From NCBI GenBank assembly GCA_017883205.1, contig JADGNZ010000024.1:1-64000 (forward strand): a stretch of DNA of 64,000 nt. The letters are read 5' to 3'. The translations under genes were made by a program, and so were the position numbers. This DNA is from Thermoanaerobaculia bacterium (GTDB lineage: Bacteria; Acidobacteriota; Thermoanaerobaculia; Gp7-AA8). Every line of letters starts with the position of its first letter. Within the stretch, counting starts at the first letter, position 1. The notes beneath the pieces are model-generated. The model was not told the DNA's origin, did no database searches, and worked only from the letters and a program-made list of their open reading frames with translations. Shown here piece by piece: positions 1 to 9,329 of the stretch.

Positions 1-207
1 ATGACCCGTTCCTCCTTGTATGTGGCTCTGTTCCTCTCAAGGGTTCAACCCACGAAAAGGTACATTGAGCGCGCGGGTCACTCCATCTTCTCTACCATCA
101 CTCACCCCTTCGGGGTGCTGGACCATCTGAGCTGGTTGTGCCTCCTTCCCGATTGCAGCGCTTCGCGAAGCACTGATTCGAACCCCAGTGGTGGAAGGGA
201 GAACAAA

Positions 208-372
208 CTACGGCTTTTGCAGCTCGCGCAGAATCTCTTCCAGCAACTCGACCACGCGTTGGTTCTGCGACTCGGTGCGCCGCTGCGAGGCACGTGTCGA
301 TTCCATCCAGGCGTAGCAAAGCCAGCCGATGACGAAGACGGCGACGAGGATCAATACAAAGATGATCGTCAT
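208..372 (-). CDS. Small one-helix membrane protein at the end of the oxidase operon
   Basis: This 54-residue reading frame starts at an ATG 13 bases after the stop of oxidase subunit IV. Residues 2-20 form one hydrophobic helix. The rest is a charged, Glu/Gln/Arg-rich tail that is probably helical and cytoplasmic. Its position as the last gene of the act-cta operon suggests a small accessory or assembly subunit of the oxidase, but that rests on position alone; I do not recognise the family. Nothing gene-like was seen in bases 1-207 downstream of it. Confidence 0.6.
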   Translation of the reverse strand: MTIIFVLILVAVFVIGWLCYAWMESTRASQRRTESQNQRVVELLEEILRELQKP

Positions 373-385
373 CGAAGTAGCGCGC

Positions 386-721
386 TCAATAAATGTTCCA
401 CGCCCGCGTGAGGTAGTCCGCGAACATCAGTACGAAGAGCACTCCAAGCCAGAGGAACGAGGCGATCACGACGACCCAGGTCAGGCGGGGCGAGTGGATG
501 ACGTGCATGAAGAAGAGGATGACCAGGACGGCTTTGATCGTGGCGATGACCAGGGCAATCGGGGTGTTCCACATGCCGAGGTCGAAGCGGGAGGCGGCGA
601 CCGTAAGAACGGTTCCGACAGCGAGGGCGAAGAACACCGTCAGGTAGATCCACATCGGCGTGATGTGGACGTGCGGAGCGTGCTCGGAGTGATTGATTTC
701 GGTCGTGGTCACGTCAGCCAT
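386..721 (-). CDS. ctaF: Cytochrome c oxidase subunit IV
   Basis: A 111-residue inner-membrane protein with three helices (about 22-43, 51-74, 80-104) and the short His-containing N-terminus usual for the bacterial subunit IV (COX4_pro) family. It is a small structural subunit of the heme-copper oxidase. Its ATG overlaps the stop of subunit III by 8 bases, so the two are translationally coupled. The order subunit II, I, III, IV is standard for caa3 operons. Confidence 0.9.
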   Translation of the reverse strand: MADVTTTEINHSEHAPHVHITPMWIYLTVFFALAVGTVLTVAASRFDLGMWNTPIALVIATIKAVLVILFFMHVIHSPRLTWVVVIASFLWLGVLFVLMFADYLTRAWNIY

Positions 722-1422
722 GATGCGCTCCGTGAATGAGGTAGAGGAACGGGAAGAGGAAGATCCAGACGATGTCGACGAAGTGCCAGTAGAGACCCAT
801 GATCTCGACGGGTCCGTAGTACTCGGGTCCGAAGTGACCTTTCCAGGAGCGCCAGATGAACCAGATCAGAAGGCCGGCGCCGATGACCATGTGCAGCGCG
901 TGAAGCCCGGTCAGGCACCAGTAGAAGGTCATGAAGAGCTCGATCTTCGGCACCAGTGCGGGGTTTTGGGGCCATTGGAATGTGAACGCGGCGCCCGGGA
1001 AGAGACCTTCCTGCCAGTGCTTCGTGTATTCGTACATCTTCACGCCGAGGAAGATGGTGCCGAAAAACAGTGTGGCGATGAGCATGTAGACGGTGCCCAT
1101 GCGGCGGCCCATCTGCGCGTTGCGGACTGCGAGCGCCATCGTCAGTGAGCTGATGATCAGGACGATGGTGTTGATCGCGCCGAGCCACCAGATCTGCTGC
1201 GCGGCGCCGATCGCCCACGCCTCGGGATACATGACGCGGTAGATCCAATAGGCCGCAAGCACGCCGCCGAAGAAGAGGATCTCCGTCGAGAGAAACATCC
1301 ACATGCCGAGGGTGGAAGCTTCGTGCTGTTGCCCGAGGTCCTCGAAGTGATGCTGGAGAAACGGGTGATGTTCGTGGTGCTCTTCGACCTGCGGCGCAGG
1401 CGGGGGGCCGCCGAGGGTGACT

Positions 1423-1430
<8 letters not shown>
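714..1430 (-). CDS. ctaE: Cytochrome c oxidase subunit III
   Basis: A 238-residue polytopic protein of the COX3 family. The N-terminus is His-rich, followed by helices containing the family's [13 protein letters not shown]-type first segment and a C-terminal [10 protein letters not shown] segment. It binds the catalytic subunit in the membrane and supports proton uptake and stability of the oxidase. It overlaps ctaD upstream and ctaF downstream by 8 bases each. The length fits the shorter bacterial members. Confidence 0.93.
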
Positions 1431-3074
<1,644 letters not shown>

Positions 3075-3078
<4 letters not shown>

Positions 3079-4118
3079 GGCGTGGCACCTTTGTCTTTTT
3101 GCGGCGGAATGCCTGCGCCCGGTTTGAGCGGCGAGCCGGCGCTGGTGTCCTTCGATGACGGAGTCTCGACCGGAACGACTGCCGTCTTCTGCGTGCCGAG
3201 CGAATGGACATAGGAAACGAGCTTGAGCAGATCGTCTTCGCTGACCTGCCCCTGGAACGTCGGCATGACCGGCGCGAATCCTTTGACGATCTTCGCCTGC
3301 GGATTGAGGATCGACTCGCGGATGTAGTTCTCGTCAGCCGTGACGGTGGCGTTGTTCGACAGCGTGACGGTCGTGCCGTAGAGACCGAGCAGCACCGGCC
3401 CGCGGCCCGTGGCGTCGTTCGTGTGGCAGGTATTGCACGCGTATTTCTGGAACAGCTTTTCGCCCTGCGATGCCAGCGAGCCCTCGGCGCCACCGGCGAG
3501 CCACTTCTGATAATCGACCGGCTCCATCACTTCGACCCAGCCGATCATGCCGGAGTGCTGCGTGCCGCAATACTCGGCGCAGAAGATGTGGAACCGTCCG
3601 GTCTTCGTTGCCTGGAACCACATCGTCTTGTAGCGGTTCGGCAGAACGTCCGACTTCACGCGGAACGCCGGAAAGAACAAGCTATGAATCACATCCTCGG
3701 AGGCCATGGTGATCCGGATCGGACGGCCGACCGGAACGTGCAGCGTGTTGATCTCGCGCTGTCCGCTGGCGTGCTGGAACTTCCACATCCACTGTTTGCC
3801 GGTGGCATAGATGTCGATGGCGTTTTCGGGGACGCGCTGGATCCGGAAGTAGAGCCACGATCCCCATACGAACATGAACATGAAGATGAGGAAGGGAATG
3901 ATGATCCAGGCCGCTTCGAGCGCTTTCGGCGGCTCGTAGTCCTGGGCCAACTGGTTCTCGGATGTGCGGCGGTACTTGATGGCCAGAATGAAAATCACGA
4001 AGAACGTGAGCACCGACACGCCACCACAGACGATGCACATGAACGTCATCAACGCATCGACGCCGGGAGCAACGGTCGAGGCCTGCTCGGGCCACAGCGG
4101 GAAATCGGAAAGCATCAT
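3075..4118 (-). CDS. ctaC: Cytochrome c oxidase subunit II with fused cytochrome c domain
   Basis: A 347-residue protein with two N-terminal helices (about 22-48 and 68-92) and a periplasmic cupredoxin domain holding the CuA site: His145, then Cys180, Cys184, His188 and Met191 in [13 protein letters not shown] class I cytochrome c domain follows, with its heme motif CNTCH at 228-232 and a Met-containing VMPTF segment later. The fusion makes this a caa3 enzyme that can take electrons directly from complex III. The C-terminal tail is Pro/Lys-rich and low in complexity. It overlaps the SCO gene by 4 bases. Confidence 0.95.
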
Positions 4119-4912
4119 CGAGAGTGCTCTTTACGGATCATGATGAGGATGAATCCGGCGAGGCTGAGAATCGTAGCCACGCCGCCAGCGCGGACGAAGT
4201 TCATGGCCGAGCGGCTGTACTTGCCGGTGGCCGGATCGTAGTGATAGCAGAGGAGAAGGATGGCGTCGGTGGCGTTCCCGATCTTCCCTGCCGACGCCTC
4301 GACGAGCGCGAGGCGCAGATCGCGCGCTTTGTACTCGAAGCCGTAGAGGTAGCGCGACACGCGGCCCTGCGGCGTGACGGCGATGAGCACCGCGCCGTGC
4401 GCGAACTGGTCCATCTTGATGTCGTAGGCATACTGAAACCCGGCGGCGCCCGTGAGCTTCTTGATCGCGCTCTCGGGACCCGTCAGAAAGTGCCAGCCGT
4501 TGGCGGCGCCAAAGCGGCCGTAGCGCTTTACGTAGGTTTCCTTCTTCGCCGTGGCCTCCTCGGGCGTGTCGCGCGGATCGACACTGACGGTGATGACGTC
4601 GAACTCTCTCCCGATGTCGAAGCGCAGCTCGGTGAGGCCGTTGGCGATGCCGTCCATGACCATCGGGCAGAGCATGGGGCAGCGGTAGTACATGAAGTTG
4701 AGCAAGACCGGGCGGCCGTGATTGAAGTACTGGCCGAGCCGGACGACGCGGCCGGATTCATCGCGGAGCATCAGATCCATCGGAAGCTGCGCGTTGAGTT
4801 TCTGGTCGATGGCCACTTTGCCGGGTAGTTGCGGCGGGGTGGCGGAGTTGGTCTGTGCGATCGCGGGAAGCGCCGCCATGAGAATCGCGAAGGTGCCGAG
4901 AGCCCACTTCAT
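4115..4912 (-). CDS. SCO1/SenC copper chaperone for the oxidase
   Basis: A 265-residue SCO-family protein that delivers copper to CuA of subunit II. An N-terminal signal segment (1-19) leads into a thioredoxin-like fold. The copper ligands are Cys78 and Cys82 in CPMLCP, and the distal His is His172 in QFAHGAV. A second hydrophobic helix near residues 240-260 anchors the C-terminus, a variant of the usual N-terminal anchor. ATGA overlaps join it to its neighbours on both sides. Its placement directly before ctaC fits its role. Confidence 0.92.
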   Translation of the reverse strand: MKWALGTFAILMAALPAIAQTNSATPPQLPGKVAIDQKLNAQLPMDLMLRDESGRVVRLGQYFNHGRPVLLNFMYYRCPMLCPMVMDGIANGLTELRFDIGREFDVITVSVDPRDTPEEATAKKETYVKRYGRFGAANGWHFLTGPESAIKKLTGAAGFQYAYDIKMDQFAHGAVLIAVTPQGRVSRYLYGFEYKARDLRLALVEASAGKIGNATDAILLLCYHYDPATGKYSRSAMNFVRAGGVATILSLAGFILIMIRKEHSR

Positions 4913-5430
4913 GGCTTCACTCCGGTTTCTGCGCTCGCATGCGGGACTGCTGCCGGCACCGGTTGCGCAGCTGCGGGAACGGCGGCTGCCGCATCGAGGC
5001 GCTGAACTGTGAGCTGTTTGGCCACGTCGATCGGCAGCCGGACGATGCCCTTTTTCTGATCGACCCAGCCGGGCTCGCTCAACATCTTGTCTTGCGCGCT
5101 ACGCATCTCAGTCATATCGGTCACCGGAGTCACAGCATACGGCGGCATCAGCCCCCCTTGGTTCTTCGTCGGGAACGGCTGCAAGCGCGGCGTGGCCGGC
5201 ACCGAGGCATCCGAGGGACGCGTCATCATCGTCAGAGGTTGCGAGGCTTCGTGACGGAAGTGGCGGGCGTAGGCGTGGAACTGGAGATAGACCACGAAGT
5301 ATGTGAGCACCGCGAAGATGACGAAGATCACGACGGACCACAGCAGCGCGCGGGTGTTGACGTCGCTCTCTTCGTGGCGCGTCTCGGGATTGACGATGTC
5401 TTCGTCCTGGTAGTGAGCGTGATCAGCCAT
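4909..5430 (-). CDS. One-helix membrane protein of the act-cta operon, unknown function
   Basis: A 173-residue protein with a charged cytoplasmic N-terminus, one membrane helix at about 28-49, and an exported domain ending in an Ala/Pro-rich tail. The conserved-looking core is the segment near residues 105-140, with TDMTEMRSAQDKML and GWVDQKKGIVRLPID. I believe similar proteins occur beside SCO and alternative complex III genes, but I cannot name a function. It overlaps actF and the SCO gene by short ATG/TGA junctions, so it is very likely co-translated with them. Confidence 0.75.
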   Translation of the reverse strand: MADHAHYQDEDIVNPETRHEESDVNTRALLWSVVIFVIFAVLTYFVVYLQFHAYARHFRHEASQPLTMMTRPSDASVPATPRLQPFPTKNQGGLMPPYAVTPVTDMTEMRSAQDKMLSEPGWVDQKKGIVRLPIDVAKQLTVQRLDAAAAVPAAAQPVPAAVPHASAETGVKP

Positions 5431-6625
5431 TGACCTTCAGCGCTCCTTCCCGAATGGCTTCTTCGACCCACGTCTCGTGAATCGGAATGATGGTCTGTCC
5501 GCGGAGCTGGCCGATGAAAGCCCAGATCCAGACGCCGCCGATGCCGAGCAGCGTCGTGAGGTTCATCCACGACCAGGTGAAATGCTCGCCGTACCACGAT
5601 GGCGCAACGAGCCAGTAGAGGGCCACGTAACGCATCACGATGATGATCACGGCGACGATTGCGATCGTCTTCGGCCGGTCCTTGATCGGACGTATCAGCA
5701 GCAATCCGAACGGCAGGAAGAAGTGGAACATGGCTACGGAGAACGCGACGGCACCCCAAAGTCCGCTCGTGCGGACGAGGAAGTGCGGGATCTCCTCGTG
5801 CAGGTTCGCGTACCAGATCAGGAGGAACTCGGAGAAGGTGGTGTAGGCGTAGAACATGACGAACGCCAGCATGAGGTTGCCGAGGTCGCGCAGGTGCGTC
5901 GGTTTGAGCAAGGAGCCCATCGCTTCGGTATTCACCAGGCGCGTGAGGAAGAACGTGACGAAGGCCAGCGCCGAAAGTGCGCAACCGACGACAAAGGTGA
6001 TGCCGTACATTGTCGAGCTCCACTTCGGCTCAGTCGACATCATCCAGTCGATCGATGCGAAGGTCAGCGTCAGAACGATCATCAGCAACCCGGAGGCTGC
6101 CCACTTGCGGCGCTTGAGCTCCGTGTACGGCGAACGGTCTTGGTAGAAGCTGAGGGACAGAGCGCGAATGCGCCACGCCCAGAGGTTCCAGAGCGCGAAG
6201 TAGAGCGCGGCAAAGGCCAGGAAGCGTTTCCAGTTCAGCCAGCCGAGCTTCTGGCTGACGTTCTCATCGGCCATCGCCCACTGCGTGTTGGACCACGGGT
6301 AGAGGTACTTCATCCCGAGGATGATGGGGATGAAGAAGAGGACCATCCAGAGCATCGTGCGGGCCGCGGCGCCGAGCGGACGGCGGATCATGAGGCCCCA
6401 TTCGCCGCCGGTGACGTATTGCAACATCAGCACAGCCAGCGATCCGGCGACGATCGAGAACCAGAAGAGGAAGCTCGGCAGCCAGGAGCGGAAAAACGTC
6501 TCCTGGTTGATGAAGTATCCGAGCGCGCTGAGGGCCAGTCCGATGATGCCGATGACAAGAGAGGGCATGCGCCACTGGCTGATGCCGGTCGCAGAGGCGT
6601 TGGTTTCAGCCACGCCGGCGCTCAC
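5423..6625 (-). CDS. actF: Alternative complex III subunit ActF (membrane quinol-binding subunit)
   Basis: A 400-residue polytopic membrane protein with about ten helices. It is the second PsrC/NrfD-like quinol-side subunit of alternative complex III, which oxidises menaquinol and passes electrons to cytochrome c or directly to the caa3 oxidase. Recognition rests on its hydrophobic pattern, on segments such as EFLLIWYANLHEEIPHF, and on its place after ActE. The start overlaps the actE stop (ATGA-type). Confidence 0.88.
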   Translation of the reverse strand: MSAGVAETNASATGISQWRMPSLVIGIIGLALSALGYFINQETFFRSWLPSFLFWFSIVAGSLAVLMLQYVTGGEWGLMIRRPLGAAARTMLWMVLFFIPIILGMKYLYPWSNTQWAMADENVSQKLGWLNWKRFLAFAALYFALWNLWAWRIRALSLSFYQDRSPYTELKRRKWAASGLLMIVLTLTFASIDWMMSTEPKWSSTMYGITFVVGCALSALAFVTFFLTRLVNTEAMGSLLKPTHLRDLGNLMLAFVMFYAYTTFSEFLLIWYANLHEEIPHFLVRTSGLWGAVAFSVAMFHFFLPFGLLLIRPIKDRPKTIAIVAVIIIVMRYVALYWLVAPSWYGEHFTWSWMNLTTLLGIGGVWIWAFIGQLRGQTIIPIHETWVEEAIREGALKVNG

Positions 6626-7257
6626 TGTGACACCCCCTGCGTCAGCTTCGCGCGCTGATCTGCCGGCAAATCATTCATGGTTCCGTTCTGGCTCAGTTGC
6701 AGGGCACGAACATAGGCGATGATCGCCCATCGGTCGGCGACGGGAATCTGTACCGCGTACGTGGGCATGGCCCCGAATCCATTGGTCATCACGTCAAAGA
6801 AGTGTCCCGTTTTCGCGTTCCGCAACGCGTCGGTGTGAAACGACGGCGGACGCCGCAGACCGCGCGACGGAATCATGCCGTTGCCGTCGCCGGCGCGGCC
6901 GTGACACACGGAGCAGTAGATGTTGAAACGTTCCTGACCGCGATCCATGACCGCCGCGGTAATCGGGAAGGGGTAGCCATCGCCATCGGCGCCGTTGATT
7001 CTGCCGGTGGCGAGGAAGGTGTCGTTGGCCAGCTCCCCGCGAGCGACAGTTCCGGGGATGCGAGGACGCGCGGACATGCCGTCGGCGAAGAAATCGCTTG
7101 GCTCGAGCGGATCGTATTTGGGTTGGTTGGACATCTTCTGTCTGCAGGAAATCAGAAGGCAGAAGGCAGAAGGCAGAAGGAAAAGCACGAGCGAGCGGCG
7201 CAGTGTCACGCCACTTCTGCCTTCTGCTTTCTGCCTTCTGACTTTACCAAGGAACAT
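6622..7257 (-). CDS. actE: Alternative complex III subunit ActE (lipoprotein monoheme cytochrome c)
   Basis: A 211-residue lipoprotein cytochrome. The heme motif CSVCH is at 115-119 and a likely axial Met lies in [10 protein letters not shown]. The conserved ActE stretches [12 protein letters not shown] and [12 protein letters not shown] follow the lipobox LLISC (Cys38). The start lies inside the last codons of actD. Unusually, the first 38 residues, including the whole hydrophobic core, are encoded by the two arms of an intergenic-type repeat (7152-7242), giving a long basic n-region (1-22). A start at the internal Met42 would lose the signal peptide, so the upstream ATG is preferred. Confidence 0.9.
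   Translation of the reverse strand: MFLGKVRRQKAEGRSGVTLRRSLVLFLLPSAFCLLISCRQKMSNQPKYDPLEPSDFFADGMSARPRIPGTVARGELANDTFLATGRINGADGDGYPFPITAAVMDRGQERFNIYCSVCHGRAGDGNGMIPSRGLRRPPSFHTDALRNAKTGHFFDVMTNGFGAMPTYAVQIPVADRWAIIAYVRALQLSQNGTMNDLPADQRAKLTQGVSQ
7152..7242. repeat. CAGAAGG-type inverted repeat overlapping the actE start
   Basis: The left arm (7152-7180) is built of cagaaggcagaagg units and the right arm (7214-7242) of their reverse complement, with about 33 bases between them. A weaker single arm of the same kind occurs near 45514-45530. Here the repeat lies inside coding sequence and encodes the ActE signal peptide. Confidence 0.8.
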
Positions 7258-7801
7258 CGACGACCTCGCGGGGATGGAGTGCCTCGAGAAACTTCCAGAC
7301 GGTGTCGAGATCGAACTTCGGATCGCGGGCCTGGATGACGAGGAAGAATTTATCGCGCGACGCCTGATCGAAGCGCTTCACGTTGAACACAGGGTGATAC
7401 GGCATCGGCAGGCCGTTGAGCGCGAGCATGCCGAATACCGCTGCGAACGCAGCCATCAGAATCGCGCATTCGAAGGTGATCGGAATCCACGCCGGCCACG
7501 AGTTGAACGGCTTGCCGCCGATGTTGAGCGGATAACTGATCACGTTGGCGTACCAGCACATAAAGAATCCGCCGATGCCGCCAATGATCCCGCCGATCAG
7601 CACGAGGGCCGACATGCTGGACAGGCCGGTCGATTTCATCCCCACCGCTTCGTGCAGGTTGTGGATCGGGAACGGCGAGAAGGCATCCATCTCCGTGTAG
7701 CCGGCGTCACGCGCGGCCTCGGCGGCAGCGGTGAGGTCGGCAGGCGAAGAGAACTCCGCGATGACGCCGTATGTGCCGGTTCTGACTTTGCCGATCGCCA
7801 T
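7244..7801 (-). CDS. actD: Alternative complex III subunit ActD (DUF3341)
   Basis: A 185-residue DUF3341 protein with two central helices near residues 60-80 and 100-120. The N-terminal domain contains the family-typical [15 protein letters not shown] segment, and the C-terminus carries [18 protein letters not shown]. ActD is a peripheral or anchored subunit of alternative complex III with no cofactor. It sits 3 bases after actC and its end overlaps the actE start by 14 bases. Confidence 0.92.
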   Translation of the reverse strand: MAIGKVRTGTYGVIAEFSSPADLTAAAEAARDAGYTEMDAFSPFPIHNLHEAVGMKSTGLSSMSALVLIGGIIGGIGGFFMCWYANVISYPLNIGGKPFNSWPAWIPITFECAILMAAFAAVFGMLALNGLPMPYHPVFNVKRFDQASRDKFFLVIQARDPKFDLDTVWKFLEALHPREVVDVPW

Positions 7802-7804
7802 TGC

Positions 7805-9232
7805 TTATGCCTCGTGCCCTTCCGGATGCGCCTGCGCTTCGGGCAGCATCGTCCGCATCTCGAAGATCGAGATCATCGGTAGGAATCGAACGAAGAGGAA
7901 CAGCAGGAAGAAGAAGAGTCCCATCGAGCCGATGAACATCCCCCAGTCCCAGCGGGTGCCGTGATACATGCCCCACGAAGATGGCAGGAAGTCGCGGTGC
8001 AGCGAGGTCGGAATGATGACGAAGCGCTCCAGCCACATGCCGACGTTGACGAACATCGCCACGGCGAACAGGCCTGCGGTCGACGTCCGCATCCGCCGGA
8101 ACCACATCATCTGCGGCGCGACACCGTTGCAGATGATCAGCATCGCGTACATCTTCCAGTACGGGCCGGATACGCGGTTGATCCACATGTAGCGCTCGAA
8201 GTTGTTGCCGCTGTAGTACGCGAAGAACGCTTCCATGCAGTACGAGTAAAAGACGATGAGGCCGGTGGCCAGCATGATCTTGCCCATGTTCTCGAGGTGC
8301 TTCATGGTGATGAAGTCCTCGAGGTGGAACATCTTGCGCGCCGGAATGGCCAGCGTGAGAACCATGGCGAAGCCGGCGTAGACGGCGCCCGCGACAAAGT
8401 AGGGCGGGAAGAACGTGGCGTGCCATCCCGGCAACTGCGCGACCGCAAAGTCGAACGAGACGATGGTGTGGACCGAGAGCACGAGCGGCGTGGAGAGGCC
8501 GGCCAGCAGCAGATACGTCGATTCGTAGCGGAACCAGTGCTTCGCGGAACCGCGCCAGCCGAGGGAGAGCATTCCGTAGATGACGCGGGCGATCTTGCCG
8601 CGGGCGCGGTCGCGCAGCGTGGCCAGGTCAGGAATCAATCCGACGTACCAGAAGAGCGCCGAGACGGTGGCGTACGTCGAGACCGCGAAGACGTCCCACA
8701 TCAGCGGGCTGCGGAACTGGGGCCACAACGTCATCGTGTTGGGATAGGGGAAGAGCCAGAAGTCGTACCACGGCCGACCGGTGTGCAGCGCCGGATAGAG
8801 GCCTGCTGCCGAGACAGCGAAAAGCGTCATCGCTTCCGCGAATCGATTGATCGACGTCCGCCACTCCTGACGCAGCAGCAGCAGAATCGCCGAGATCAGC
8901 GTACCGGCGTGTCCGATGCCGATCCACCAGACGAAGTTGAGGATGTCGAAGCCCCAGCCTATTGGATGGTTGATGCCCCAGATCCCGACGCCGACAAGGA
9001 CCAATTTGCCGATCGTCGCGGTCAGCACCATCACGCCGAAACAGGACGCCGCCAGGCCGACCCACCAGAGGAACGGCATCTTCTTGCGCAGAACGATGGC
9101 GCTGATGTGATCCGTGACCGACGCGAAGGTATGCCCGGGCTCAACCGTCGGAACGGGGATGAAGCGCTCCGGGATCTCCTGGGTGACCGGGCGGATTTCG
9201 TGGGCTGGTGTTTGGTCTGGCATGACTGTCAA
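7805..9232 (-). CDS. actC: Alternative complex III subunit ActC (NrfD/PsrC-like quinol oxidase subunit)
   Basis: A 475-residue NrfD/PsrC-family membrane protein with about ten helices, the main quinol-binding subunit of alternative complex III. Motifs such as WWIGIGHAGTLISAILLLL and the FTYHLPFFDF-like TGRPWYDFW region fit the family. It passes electrons to the iron-sulfur clusters of ActB. It follows actB after a 97-base gap holding a hairpin repeat and precedes actD by 3 bases. Confidence 0.93.
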   Translation of the reverse strand: MTVMPDQTPAHEIRPVTQEIPERFIPVPTVEPGHTFASVTDHISAIVLRKKMPFLWWVGLAASCFGVMVLTATIGKLVLVGVGIWGINHPIGWGFDILNFVWWIGIGHAGTLISAILLLLRQEWRTSINRFAEAMTLFAVSAAGLYPALHTGRPWYDFWLFPYPNTMTLWPQFRSPLMWDVFAVSTYATVSALFWYVGLIPDLATLRDRARGKIARVIYGMLSLGWRGSAKHWFRYESTYLLLAGLSTPLVLSVHTIVSFDFAVAQLPGWHATFFPPYFVAGAVYAGFAMVLTLAIPARKMFHLEDFITMKHLENMGKIMLATGLIVFYSYCMEAFFAYYSGNNFERYMWINRVSGPYWKMYAMLIICNGVAPQMMWFRRMRTSTAGLFAVAMFVNVGMWLERFVIIPTSLHRDFLPSSWGMYHGTRWDWGMFIGSMGLFFFLLFLFVRFLPMISIFEMRTMLPEAQAHPEGHEA

Positions 9233-9240
9233 GAAGGCGT

Positions 9241-9304
9241 TTCACCACAAAGGCACAAAGAGCACAAAGGGATTTCTTTGTGTCCTTTGTGTCTTTGTGG
9301 TGAA
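9241..9304. repeat. CACAAAGGCACAAAG-type inverted repeat between actB and actC
   Basis: The left arm (ttcaccacaaaggcacaaag...) and right arm (...ctttgtgtctttgtggtgaa) are near-perfect inverted copies separated by about 6 bases. The only intergenic gap between actB and actC is filled by this hairpin. It is related in plan, but not in exact sequence, to the CACAGAGAC family at 41.7 and 63.0 kb. Confidence 0.85.
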
Positions 9305-9329
9305 ACGCATTTGAATATTCAACATTTGC

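Noticed and set aside
150-200. tRNA-like sequence (gattcgaacccc)
   Set aside because: The T-loop-like heptamer is not flanked by a pairing T-stem or an acceptor and anticodon arm on either strand.
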